DNA of 64,000 nucleotides from DATAEE01 sp036258175 (GTDB lineage: Bacteria > Acidobacteriota > Vicinamibacteria > Vicinamibacterales > 2-12-FULL-66-21), in contig DATAEE010000421.1 in NCBI GenBank assembly GCA_036258175.1, forward strand, positions 21,618-85,617. Direction: 5' to 3'. Under the pieces are notes generated by a model that was given only the letters and a program-made list of their open reading frames with translations, was not told where the DNA came from and did no database searches. Shown here one piece after another: positions 11,582 to 21,208 of this stretch; the first letter of the stretch is position 1; the number at the start of each line of letters is the position of its first letter. Made by a program: the position numbers and the translations under genes.

Positions 11582-12034
11582 GTGACTATGACAGAGCACG
11601 CGAAAGTGACCGAGTTCGTGCGGAAGGTCGTCGAGGCCATGGGTCTGTCGCTCGACGTGAAAGCGGAGCAGGAAGCCGACAACGTTCGAGTGAATCTCGA
11701 GGGCCCTGGCGGCGAGTTGCTCCTGCGCCGGAAGGGCGAGGCGCTCGATGCGCTGCAGCACGTCGTCAACACGACGTTCCGCCGCGACGGCGTGGAGCGG
11801 CATTACACGGTCGACTGCCTCGGCTTCCGAAAGGCGAAGGATGCCGAGCTGCGTGAGATGACCCGCTTCATGATCGAGAAAACAAAGACGAGCGGACTCG
11901 CGCAGGAAATCGGTCCTCTCAATCCGTACGCGCGGAGGCTCGTGCACCTCACGGTCGCGGAAGATCCTCAGGTGACGTCGGAAAGCATCGGCGACGCCTT
12001 CCTGAAGACGGTCATCATTTCGTTGAAACGGTAG
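11582..12034 (+). CDS. jag: Jag/KhpB-type RNA-binding protein (KH-R3H)
   Basis: 150 aa. The N-terminal half matches the KH domain of Jag proteins (GELLLRRKGEALDALQHVVNTTF), and the C-terminal half is an R3H domain (LNPYARRLVHLTVAEDP... TSESIGDAFLKTVIIS). The separate Jag-N domain of the Firmicute proteins is absent. Family members bind RNA and influence cell elongation and division. The GTG at 11582 is used because AGGA lies 5 nt upstream; an ATG two codons later is possible. Position between yidC and mnmE is conserved. Confidence 0.88.
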   Translation: MTMTEHAKVTEFVRKVVEAMGLSLDVKAEQEADNVRVNLEGPGGELLLRRKGEALDALQHVVNTTFRRDGVERHYTVDCLGFRKAKDAELREMTRFMIEKTKTSGLAQEIGPLNPYARRLVHLTVAEDPQVTSESIGDAFLKTVIISLKR

Positions 12035-12092
12035 GAGGCCGGGTGTCGGAGGCCGGACACTTCCGGCACCCGGTCCCTGGCCTCAGGCCTCC
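12034..12092. repeat. Nested palindrome in the jag-mnmE spacer
   Basis: Outer arms GGAGGCC (12034-12040) and GGCCTCC (12086-12092) enclose inner arms CCGGGTGTCGG (12039-12049) and CCGGCACCCGG (12063-12073), pairing with one G-T wobble. The element fills the whole 61-bp spacer and ends 3 nt before the mnmE ATG, so it could mask the ribosome site. It resembles dispersed palindromic spacer elements. Confidence 0.55.
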
Positions 12093-12095
12093 AAG

Positions 12096-13445
12096 ATGTT
12101 CACCACCGACGACACCATCGTCGCCATCGCGACGCCGCCCGGCCGGGGAGGTATCGGCGTCGTGCGTGTCAGTGGAACGAACGCGAAGACGATCGGCAGC
12201 CGGCTGCTCGAACGCGGCGAGCTCCAGCCGCGCCGCGCGACGTTCACGCGTGCGCTCGATGCCGACGGCGTCGCGATCGATCAAGTCGTCGCGACGCTCT
12301 TCTCGGCTCCGGCCTCCTACACCGGTGAAGACGTCGTCGAAATCAGCGCGCACGGCAGTCCGCTTCTGCTGACGACGATCGTCCGCGCAGCCATCGCGGC
12401 GGGCGCGCGCCATGCGGAGCCCGGCGAATTCACGCTTCGCGCGTTTCTCAACGGCCGCCTCACGCTCGCGCAGGCGGAGGCGGTCGCCGACCTCGTCGAT
12501 GCGTCGACGGTCACGCAGGCGCGAGCGGCGTTCGATCAACTCGATGGCACGCTGACCGAAGCCATCGCGCGAATCGATCGCGCGCTTCTCGATCTCACGG
12601 CGCGCCTGGAGGCTTCGCTGGATTTTCCGGACGAGGGTTATCGCTTCATCACGCGGGAAGAAGCGGCCGTCGCAATAAAGGACGTCATTAATAGCCTCAC
12701 GACGCTTCTGCGCGATGCGGCGCGCGGCCGCCCCGTCCGCGAAGGCCGCCAGGTCACTATCTGCGGCAGGCCGAATGTAGGCAAGTCTAGTCTTTTCAAT
12801 CATTTAGTTGGATTTGATCGCGCGATAGTCACAGCGGATCCCGGGACGACTCGAGACGCCGTCGGCGAGACCGTCTCAATTGCCGGAGTGCCCGTCCGTC
12901 TGATCGACACGGCGGGACTTCGCACCGCGTCGGACGAAGCGGAAAGTGAAGGCGTCCGGCGCGCGCGCCGCGCCAGTGACACGGCCGATGTCGTCGTCGT
13001 GATGCTCGACAGATCGCGGGCGCTCGACGACAGCGACCGCGAGTTGATGTCGATCACGGCAACACGCCCTCACGTCCTCGTCGCGAACAAGACCGATCTC
13101 CCGCCAGCGTGGACCGCCGACAGTGCGTGCGTTGCGCCGGTCGAGCTTTCGCTTGCGACGCGCGAAGGACTGGACGACGTCCGTCGCGCGATCGGTGAGG
13201 CGATCCTCGGCTGCGATGAAGGTCGCGAGATACCGGCGGTAACTAACGTGCGGCACGTCGCGCTACTGCAGCGCGCGCAGGAATCGCTGTCTCGCGCGCA
13301 GGATGGGGCGGCTGCCGGCGCGCCAGAAGAGATCGTGCTCGTCGATCTGTCGAGCGCCCGCGCCGCTCTGGAAGAAATCACCGGTAAGCGAACGTCGGAG
13401 GACGTGCTGCGCCACATCTTCGCGACGTTCTGCGTGGGGAAATAG
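12096..13445 (+). CDS. mnmE: tRNA modification GTPase MnmE
   Basis: 449 aa. With MnmG it installs the carboxymethylaminomethyl group at U34 of certain tRNAs. The N-terminal tetrahydrofolate-binding domain (GRGGIGVVRVSG, HGSP, EFTLRAFLNGRLTLAQAEAVADL) is followed by the helical domain and the inserted G domain: G1 GRPNVGKSS, G2 GTTRD, G3 DTAG, G4 NKTD. It ends FCVGK, the conserved C-terminal Cys motif. Codons around 12775-12820, coding for the P-loop, are much more AT-rich than the rest. The ATG directly follows a palindrome, and no clear ribosome site is seen. Confidence 0.95.
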   Translation: MFTTDDTIVAIATPPGRGGIGVVRVSGTNAKTIGSRLLERGELQPRRATFTRALDADGVAIDQVVATLFSAPASYTGEDVVEISAHGSPLLLTTIVRAAIAAGARHAEPGEFTLRAFLNGRLTLAQAEAVADLVDASTVTQARAAFDQLDGTLTEAIARIDRALLDLTARLEASLDFPDEGYRFITREEAAVAIKDVINSLTTLLRDAARGRPVREGRQVTICGRPNVGKSSLFNHLVGFDRAIVTADPGTTRDAVGETVSIAGVPVRLIDTAGLRTASDEAESEGVRRARRASDTADVVVVMLDRSRALDDSDRELMSITATRPHVLVANKTDLPPAWTADSACVAPVELSLATREGLDDVRRAIGEAILGCDEGREIPAVTNVRHVALLQRAQESLSRAQDGAAAGAPEEIVLVDLSSARAALEEITGKRTSEDVLRHIFATFCVGK

Positions 13446-13483
13446 AAAGATGCGGCCTCGCTCAATCTCCGCGAGCTGACTCC

Positions 13484-15334
13484 ATGCGCTTCGACGTCAT
13501 CGTGATCGGCGCCGGCCACGCGGGCTGCGAAGCGGCCTGGGCGGCGGCTCGCATCGGCTGCCGCGTGGCGATCTGCACTATCTCGCGCGAAACCGTTGCG
13601 CTCATGCCCTGCAACCCGGCGATCGGAGGCACCGCGAAGGGTCATCTGGTGCGGGAGATCGATGCGCTCGGCGGCTTGATGGGTCGCGCGATCGACGCGA
13701 CCGGTTTGCAGTTCAAGATTCTCAACCGAAGCCGTGGACCAGCCGTCTGGTCGCCGCGCGCGCAAGCGGACAAGAAGCGCTACGCCGGCTGGATGCGGGA
13801 CGTGCTCGACGCAGAACCGAAGATTGATTGGATCATCGGGATGGCGGCGCAGATCATCGTGGACCGTGGACGCGTCCGTCAGCTTTGGCTGGAGGATGGC
13901 CGGACGTTCTTCACGGACGCGATTGTCGTGACCACCGGTACGTTTCTAAATGGTCTGATCCATGTCGGCCGGGAACGGCGCGCCGCCGGCCGCGTCGGCG
14001 AGCCACCGTCGCGCGCGCTCGCCGACTCGCTCGCATCTTTCGGGTTTCGCATGGGGCGCCTGAAGACCGGGACGCCGCCCCGCCTCCGTCGCGGCAGCAT
14101 CGACTTCTCGCGGTTTCGCGAGGAGCGAGGGGACGATCCGATCACGCCGTTCTCGTTCATGTCCGGAACGATCGAACGCGATCAGATTGCCTGTCATCTT
14201 CTCCACACGACCCCGCGCGTTCACGAGATCGTGCGCGAGCGAATCGCCGACTCGCCGCTCTACAACGGGCAGATCCGTGGAATCGGGCCACGTTACTGCC
14301 CGTCGCTCGAAGACAAGATCATGCGATTCCCCGATCGCGAGCGGCACCAGATCTTCCTCGAGCCGGAAGGTCTCGACGCCGAGGAGATTTACGTCAACGG
14401 TTTCTCCACCAGTCTGCCGCGCGATGCGCAGCTCGCCTTGATCCACGCGCTGCCCGGCCTCGAAGACGCCGAGATGCTCCGTCCGGGTTACGCCGTCGAG
14501 TACGACTTCATCCAGCCGACCGAGCTTCGACCGACGCTGGAGACCAAGCGGGTTCCTGGACTTTATTTCGCGGGACAGCTCAATGGGACGTCCGGGTACG
14601 AGGAAGCCGCAGCCCAGGGTCTTCTGGCCGGCGTGAACGCGGCGACGAAGGTGGGCGGCGGCGATCCGCTGATCCTCCGCCGCGACGAAGCCTACGCCGG
14701 GATTCTCGTCGACGATCTGACGACGCGGGGCTGCCTCGAGCCGTACCGGATGTTCACGTCACGCGCGGAGCACCGCCTGCTGCTGCGAATTGACAACGCG
14801 GACCTGCGGCTCACACCACGCGGCCGGGCAATGGGGACTGTGGACGATGCGCGCTGGGAAACGTTCGCGCTGCGGCGCGCGAGACTCGAGAGAAACAGGG
14901 AAAATCTGGAGACGTCGTTCGTCCGCACAATATCCGGAGCTCGGGTTCCCGCTGCCGTTGCGCTGCGGCAGCCTGAGGTACAGCTGAGCGACCTCCTCGC
15001 GCACGGAGACGTGCAGCTAGATCTCGCGCCTGAGAGTGCGCAACTCGACGTCGCCAGCCTCGAAACAGATATCAAGTACGAGGGGTATCTTCGCAAGCAG
15101 CTGTCGGAGGTTGCGCGGTCCGCCAGGTTCGAGCGCCGCGATATCCCGGACGACATCGAGTTCGAGCGAATCCCGGGACTTTCGCGCGAGGCGGTTCAGC
15201 GCCTCCAAGAGGTCCGGCCCGCGACAGTCGGTCAGGCCGGCCGAATCCCGGGGTTCACGCCGGCGGCTGTTGCCGTACTGGCGGCTTATGTGGAACGGCG
15301 GGAAAGAACGCCACCTGATGATCAACGCGCGTGA
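13484..15334 (+). CDS. mnmG: tRNA uridine-5-carboxymethylaminomethyl modification enzyme MnmG
   Basis: 616 aa, the usual length. FAD-binding GxGxxG-type motif GAGHAGCEAAWAA lies at residues 8-20, followed by the family block MPCNPAIGGTAKGHLVREIDALGG and the C-terminal tRNA-binding helical region (GYLRKQ, IPGLSREAVQRLQEVRPATVGQAGRIPG). MnmG is the FAD partner of MnmE. It starts 38 nt after mnmE and overlaps rsmG by 17 bp, the conserved mnmE-mnmG-rsmG-parAB order. Confidence 0.96.
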   Translation: MRFDVIVIGAGHAGCEAAWAAARIGCRVAICTISRETVALMPCNPAIGGTAKGHLVREIDALGGLMGRAIDATGLQFKILNRSRGPAVWSPRAQADKKRYAGWMRDVLDAEPKIDWIIGMAAQIIVDRGRVRQLWLEDGRTFFTDAIVVTTGTFLNGLIHVGRERRAAGRVGEPPSRALADSLASFGFRMGRLKTGTPPRLRRGSIDFSRFREERGDDPITPFSFMSGTIERDQIACHLLHTTPRVHEIVRERIADSPLYNGQIRGIGPRYCPSLEDKIMRFPDRERHQIFLEPEGLDAEEIYVNGFSTSLPRDAQLALIHALPGLEDAEMLRPGYAVEYDFIQPTELRPTLETKRVPGLYFAGQLNGTSGYEEAAAQGLLAGVNAATKVGGGDPLILRRDEAYAGILVDDLTTRGCLEPYRMFTSRAEHRLLLRIDNADLRLTPRGRAMGTVDDARWETFALRRARLERNRENLETSFVRTISGARVPAAVALRQPEVQLSDLLAHGDVQLDLAPESAQLDVASLETDIKYEGYLRKQLSEVARSARFERRDIPDDIEFERIPGLSREAVQRLQEVRPATVGQAGRIPGFTPAAVAVLAAYVERRERTPPDDQRA

Positions 15335-16007
15335 GTTCAAGACCCGCCTCGCCCGCCGCGCCCGCAAGGCCGGCCTCATCATCCCGGCGGATCTCGCCGA
15401 TCATCTCTGGAACTACCTCGAGCTGCTCCTGCGGTGGAATCGCAAGATCAACCTGACAGCCTTCGATGAAAGTGCCCCGGACGCGGCTTTCGATCGACTC
15501 CTGATCGAGCCGCTTCAGGCCGCACGACATATCGCGCCCGACGCCCGAACGATCATGGATATCGGGTCAGGCGGCGGCTCCCCGGCTATTCCGCTCAAGC
15601 TCGCCAAGCCGGACGCCGCGATGCTGATGGTGGAGGTAAAGGCCCGCAAGTCTGCCTTCTTGCGCGAAGCCATCAGGCTCCTGGAACTCCCGGACACCCG
15701 AGTCGAAACCGCCAGGTTCGAGGAACTACTAGCCAGGCCTGAGCTTCATGAGGCTCAAGACGTCGTGACAGTGCGGGCGGTCCGGCTCGAGCGAAAAACA
15801 CTCCTTGGCCTCCAAGCGTTCATCAAGCCCGGCGGGCGACTCTTGCTCTTCCAGGGGAACGGGCCAGAGCCTTCAACCGACGCGGTCCCGCCGCCACTGT
15901 CTGTGGAATCAGCTCATCCGTTGGCGACGGATAGCTCCGCGAATCGGCTCCTGATTCTCCGGAAGAGTGTTCCACGTGGAACGATCTCGCTTGACGGCGT
16001 CCGGTGA
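15318..16007 (+). CDS. rsmG: 16S rRNA (guanine527-N7)-methyltransferase RsmG
   Basis: 229 aa from ATG 15318, overlapping the mnmG end by 17 bp. The SAM-binding motif DIGSGGGSPAIPLKL (about 79-93) and the downstream VVTVRAVR stretch are RsmG hallmarks. The enzyme methylates G527 of 16S rRNA, and its loss gives low-level streptomycin resistance in other bacteria. The last codons contain a parS site (15968-15983), which fixes the residues VPRGT near the C-terminus. An open frame continues upstream but lies inside mnmG. Confidence 0.92.
   Translation: MINAREFKTRLARRARKAGLIIPADLADHLWNYLELLLRWNRKINLTAFDESAPDAAFDRLLIEPLQAARHIAPDARTIMDIGSGGGSPAIPLKLAKPDAAMLMVEVKARKSAFLREAIRLLELPDTRVETARFEELLARPELHEAQDVVTVRAVRLERKTLLGLQAFIKPGGRLLLFQGNGPEPSTDAVPPPLSVESAHPLATDSSANRLLILRKSVPRGTISLDGVR
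15968..15983. promoter_or_regulatory. parS centromere site
   Basis: TGTTCCACGTGGAACG, with a perfect 14-bp palindrome GTTCCACGTGGAAC, matches the bacterial parS consensus (TGTTTCACGTGAAACA type; the CC/GG form is known from Pseudomonas). It is inside the rsmG coding end, 90 bp upstream of parA and about 7 kb from the origin boxes. It is the only such palindrome I saw in the window. Confidence 0.88.
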
Positions 16008-16072
16008 GCCGCGCCACTATGCCCGGCACGGCCAGCGGGAAGATCGCCGTAAAATAGGACATTTACCAGATA

Positions 16073-16870
16073 ATGGCGCGCGTCATCGCCATCGCAAATC
16101 AGAAGGGCGGCGTCGGCAAAACCACTACTGCCATCAACTTAGCGGCATCGCTCGCCCTCGCGGACCAGCGGGTCCTCCTGGTTGACGTCGACCCTCAATC
16201 TAATCTGACCAGCGGCGTCGGCTTGAAAGGCCAGTCCGGCCCGGCCGGAACGATCTACCAGGGCCTGACAAGCGACCCGCCAGACGGTGGCGGCGTGATC
16301 GTTCAGTCCGCCGTCAAAGGACTCGCGCTCATGCCGGCGGATCGGCATCTCACCGGCGCGGAGATCGAGCTGGTCTCGCTGCCCGACCGCGAGAGCCGCC
16401 TGCGCGTGCTGCTCGATCCGCTCCGCGATCGCTTCAACTTCATCTTCATCGACACGCCCCCTTCGCTCGGCCTGCTGACGCTGAACGCGCTCGTCGCCGC
16501 CGACGCCGTGCTCATCCCACTCAACTGCGAATACTTTGCGCTCGAGGGCCTCGCGGACCTCGTCGCCACGCTCCGCCGCGTGCGCGCGACGCTCAATCCG
16601 CGCCTCGACATCGAAGGCGTCCTCCTGACGATGCACGACGAACGCACGAACCTCGGCCAGCAGGTCGCGCGCGACATCCGCGGCTTCTTCCGCGACAAAG
16701 TATTTTCGACCGTGATCCCGCGCAACATCCGGCTCGGCGAGGCGCCGAGCCACGGGCTCCCCGCGATCCTGTACGACGTCAAATCGCGCGGCGCCGAAGC
16801 GTACCTCGCACTCGCTCGCGAGTTCGTCGCGCGCGAGCGCCAACCATCAGACGACGGCGCCAGCGTGTAG
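16073..16870 (+). CDS. parA: Chromosome partitioning ATPase ParA/Soj
   Basis: 265 aa, the short chromosomal type without an N-terminal DNA-binding domain. The deviant Walker A motif KGGVGKTT is at residues 11-18, followed by DVDPQSNLT and FIDTPPSLGLLTLNAL (Walker B region). ParA binds DNA as an ATP dimer and moves ParB-parS complexes. It is the first gene of parAB, lies directly downstream of the parS site, and is separated from parB by 45 nt. Confidence 0.96.
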   Translation: MARVIAIANQKGGVGKTTTAINLAASLALADQRVLLVDVDPQSNLTSGVGLKGQSGPAGTIYQGLTSDPPDGGGVIVQSAVKGLALMPADRHLTGAEIELVSLPDRESRLRVLLDPLRDRFNFIFIDTPPSLGLLTLNALVAADAVLIPLNCEYFALEGLADLVATLRRVRATLNPRLDIEGVLLTMHDERTNLGQQVARDIRGFFRDKVFSTVIPRNIRLGEAPSHGLPAILYDVKSRGAEAYLALAREFVARERQPSDDGASV

Positions 16871-16915
16871 CGCAGTAGTGGGCACTCCGTAACCCGCAGA
16901 AAAGGATAAGTGTTC

Positions 16916-17770
16916 ATGGCCGACAAACGCCCCGCACTCGGACGCGGCCTCAGTGCGCTCATCCCGGATGCGCCGCCCATCGCGGCGCCCACCGAGCGCG
17001 CGCTCGAAATCGACATCGACCGCCTGCGGCCGAACGCCTATCAGCCGCGCGGCGCGTTCGACGACGCGCGCCTCGGCGAGCTGGCGCAATCGATCCGCGC
17101 CAACGGCGTGATCCAGCCGATCGTCGCGCGCCCGACCGGCGACACCTACGAGATCGTCGCGGGCGAGCGCCGCTGGCGCGCGGCGCAGCGCGCCGGTCTC
17201 CTCAAAATTCCCGTCATCGTCCGCAACGTTCCGGACGACAAGGTTCTCGAGGTCGCGCTCATCGAGAACATTCAGAGAGAAGATCTGAACCCGGTGGAGG
17301 AAGCGCGCGCGTACAAACGGCTCGGGGAAGATTTCAACCTGACGCAGGACGCCATAGCGGAAGCCGTGGGCAAAGATCGGTCGTCGATAGCGAATTACAC
17401 CCGGCTGCTGCGCTTGCCGATCGAGGTGTTGAACGACGTCTCGGCCGGCGCGCTGTCGATGGGACACGCACGCGCGCTGCTCTCGCTGCCCGACGGCGCC
17501 GCTCAACGCCGCGCCGCGCGCGATGTCGTGGCTCGCGGGTTGTCGGTGCGCGACACCGAACTTCTCGTCAAGAAGCTCGGCGAACCCACGCCGCCGGCCA
17601 AGGCGCCGAAAGTCAACGATCCCAACACGCGCGCCGCAGAAGAACGGCTGCGATTCGTCCTCGGAACTCCAGTGCGGATCATCCGCAAAGGTAAAGGCGG
17701 CCGGATTGAAGTGGAGTTCACCTCGGAAGAAGAGCTGAATCGGATCTACGAACAGATTGCGGACATCTAA
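16916..17770 (+). CDS. parB: Chromosome partitioning protein ParB
   Basis: 284 aa from ATG 16916 (a GTG two codons earlier is possible; AAAGGA precedes both). The N-terminal start RPALGRGLSALIP is the segment that stimulates ParA. Then come the ParB/Srx CTPase domain with GERRWRAAQRAGL and ENIQREDLNPVEEA, the helix-turn-helix (LTQDAIAEAVGKDRSSIANYTRLLRLP), and a C-terminal dimerisation domain. ParB clamps onto DNA at parS and spreads in a CTP-dependent way. The cognate parS lies 0.9 kb upstream. Confidence 0.96.
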   Translation: MADKRPALGRGLSALIPDAPPIAAPTERALEIDIDRLRPNAYQPRGAFDDARLGELAQSIRANGVIQPIVARPTGDTYEIVAGERRWRAAQRAGLLKIPVIVRNVPDDKVLEVALIENIQREDLNPVEEARAYKRLGEDFNLTQDAIAEAVGKDRSSIANYTRLLRLPIEVLNDVSAGALSMGHARALLSLPDGAAQRRAARDVVARGLSVRDTELLVKKLGEPTPPAKAPKVNDPNTRAAEERLRFVLGTPVRIIRKGKGGRIEVEFTSEEELNRIYEQIADI

Positions 17771-17812
17771 CGAAGTGCGCGGCTCGAATCCGGATGTGTG
17801 AAGCAGCGCCCC

Positions 17813-17840
17813 GAGCGAGCGCAGCGAGTCGAAGGGTGGC
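17813..17840 (+). repeat. Dispersed 28-bp repeat, copy 1
   Basis: The 28 bases here are identical to the reverse complement of 61422-61449. The core is GAGCGAGCGCAGCGAGTCG followed by AAGGGTGGC. It lies in the parB-selD spacer with no coding potential of its own. Confidence 0.75.
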
Positions 17841-17860
17841 GGGCCGCAAGGGTGGGATAT

Positions 17861-17888
17861 CCCATTGCCGATTGGCGATTGTGGAATG
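17861..17888. repeat. Degenerate 7-bp-period spacer repeat, copy 1
   Basis: Read on the minus strand it begins CATTCCACAATCGCCAATC and ends GGCAATGGG, with CAATC-type units about 7 bp apart. A close relative with one unit fewer lies at 34215-34235. The stretch is directly upstream of the selD start. Confidence 0.45.
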
Positions 17889-17896
17889 AGAAAAAA

Positions 17897-18952
17897 ATGA
17901 CACGAAGACTGACCGATTACTCAGCCTGCGCCGGTTGAGCGAGCAAACTCGCCGCAGGCGAGCTCGCCCAGGTGCTGGGTGCCATCCCGCGATCGGATGA
18001 CGACCGGGTGCTGATCGACTTCAGGACCTCGGACGATGCGGGTGTGTACAGGTGGGAAGCGGGCCCGGCACTGGTGCAGACGGTCGACTTCTTCACGCCC
18101 ATCGTGGACGACCCGTTCGTGTATGGCCAGATCGCCGCCGCGAACTCGTTGAGCGACGTCTACGCGATGGGCGGCCGTCCGCTGACCGCGCTTGCGATCG
18201 CCGCGTTCCCCGCCGGCGAGCCGGGTGACGATGTCATCCGCCAGATCTTTCTTGGCGGCCTCGACAAGCTGCGCGAAGCGGGCGTCGCGCTCCTCGGCGG
18301 GCACACGGTCCGCGATACGGAGATCAAATTTGGGTACGCCGTCACCGGATCCGTTGATCCCGCCCGCGTGTTTGCAAACGCCGGCGCGCGTGCGGGCGAC
18401 GCCCTGTTGTTGACCAAGCCGCTGGGAACAGGCGTCATCGCAACGGCGCTGAAATTCGGGCGGGCTCCAGAGCACGCGGTCGCCGCGGCCGTCGCATCGA
18501 TGACGACGCTCAATCGACGCGCGACGGAAACGCTCGTCAGCGCCCCCGCCGGCAGCATCCATGCCTGCACCGACATCACGGGCTTCGGCTTGATCGGCCA
18601 CGCGTCGGAGATGGCGGTGGCGAGCGGCTGCACCATTCGAATCGATCCCCATCGAGTGCCCCTCCTGGACGGCGCGCTCGCGCTTGGCCGCACGAACCTT
18701 CCCGGCGGCGGCAAAACGAACGAATCGCATTTCAGCGGGCGTGTGCGGGCGGAAGTCGCCATCGACGGCGACTTGATGGCCCTGATGTACGATCCCCAGA
18801 CGTCTGGAGGTCTCTTCGTGGCTGTGGCACGCGAGGAGGTCCCCGCGCTGCTCGAGGGATTGCGATCGGCCGGCGTGGACGCGACAGAAATCGGGGAAGC
18901 GGTGCCGCGCGCGCGGGATGGCGCCCTCATCGAACTTCGTGGTATAAATTGA
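17897..18952 (+). CDS. selD: Selenophosphate synthase SelD, selenocysteine-containing (in-frame UGA)
   Basis: 351 aa when UGA 17936-17938 is read as Sec14. The enzyme makes selenophosphate from selenide and ATP for Sec-tRNA and selenouridine synthesis. The N-terminus reads MTRRLTDYSACAG-U-ASKLAAGELAQVL, matching the active-site loop YSxxAG-C/U-xxK of SelD, where U replaces the catalytic Cys17 of E. coli; the second Cys of that loop is Ser here. Downstream motifs are intact: DFFTPIVDDP, GHTVRDTEIKFGYAVTG, TDITGFGLIGH, DPQTSGGL. Calling the gene from the GTG at 17972 would remove the active site. A SECIS-like hairpin follows the UGA directly. No selA, selB or tRNA-Sec gene is in the window. Confidence 0.9.
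17936..17967 (+). promoter_or_regulatory. UGA(Sec) codon with bacterial SECIS-like hairpin in selD
   Basis: Immediately after UGA, GCGAG (17939-17943) pairs with CTCGC (17963-17967), a 4-nt bulge CAAA follows, and CTCGCC (17948-17953) pairs with GGCGAG (17957-17962) around a GCA loop. Eleven base pairs with a bulge and a G as first loop base fit the bacterial SECIS pattern read by SelB. Confidence 0.75.
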
Positions 18953-18956
18953 CGTT

Positions 18957-18974
18957 TCGGCAGGCCGACTTTTT
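18957..18974 (+). terminator. Weak possible terminator after selD
   Basis: TCGG-CAGG-CCGA gives only a 4-bp stem, followed by C and five T. It lies between selD and atpH. The stem is short, so function is doubtful. Confidence 0.25.
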
Positions 18975-19024
18975 CCCGATTAACCCAATAATTCGTTGAC
19001 GTTGTCGTCGAGTCGCCACACCAG

Positions 19025-19567
19025 ATGACCAGCCGCGCCGCAGCCGCCCGCTATGCCCGGGCGCTCTTCGATGTCATCGTCAAACAGCGGGATCCGGCCG
19101 GCGCCGAAGCGGAACTCGCCGCGTTTGCCGACGCGATGCTCACGCACGAGGGATTTGCACGGATCGTCGCGAATCCGGCGGTCCCCGCGTCGCGCAAGCG
19201 CGCGATCGTGCAGGCCATCGTCGATCGGATGAAACCATCGACGGAAGTTGGGAAGCTGCTGCTTCTGCTCGCCGAACGGGACCGCCTGACCATCCTGCGC
19301 GAGCTCGTCGAGGCGTATCGCTCGCGGCTGCTCGATTACCAGCAGATCGTGCGCGCTGAAGTCACCACCGCCGTGGCGCTGGGCGAGCCGCAGCGCGCCG
19401 CGCTCGAAAAACGCCTCGCGCGCGCGACCGGTCGCACCGTGACGCTGGGCACAAAGGTAGATCCGGCCATCATCGGGGGCGCCGTGACGAAAGTGGGCAG
19501 CGTCGTCTACGACAGCAGCATCTCGCGCCAGCTGGCGAAGCTCCGGGAACGTCTGGCCGAAGCGTAA
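19025..19567 (+). CDS. atpH: ATP synthase F1 subunit delta
   Basis: 180 aa, normal for the delta (OSCP) subunit that links F1 to the peripheral stalk. It begins MTSRAAAARYARALFDV and ends with the conserved VGSVVYDSSISRQLAKLRERL (GxxxxDxSxxxxL pattern). It is the first gene of an atpHAGDC block; the F0 genes atpB, atpE and atpF are not upstream, where selD lies. The preceding 72-bp spacer must hold the promoter if the operon is not read through from selD. Confidence 0.93.
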   Translation: MTSRAAAARYARALFDVIVKQRDPAGAEAELAAFADAMLTHEGFARIVANPAVPASRKRAIVQAIVDRMKPSTEVGKLLLLLAERDRLTILRELVEAYRSRLLDYQQIVRAEVTTAVALGEPQRAALEKRLARATGRTVTLGTKVDPAIIGGAVTKVGSVVYDSSISRQLAKLRERLAEA

Positions 19568-19621
19568 CGGCGCACGGAAACGAACAGCGACACTTAGCAC
19601 TGAGGACCGAGGATTTCAGGG

Positions 19622-21142
<1,521 letters not shown>

Positions 21143-21208
21143 TCATCGGAACAGCGCGCCGAGCGTGGGGCCCCAGCGCGAAGCCAAAGAATGAAGACAA
21201 CGTAGCGC

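Noticed and set aside
17776..17795. tRNA-like GGCTCGAATCC after parB
   Set aside because: It resembles a T-arm but no acceptor stem, D-arm or anticodon arm can be built around it.
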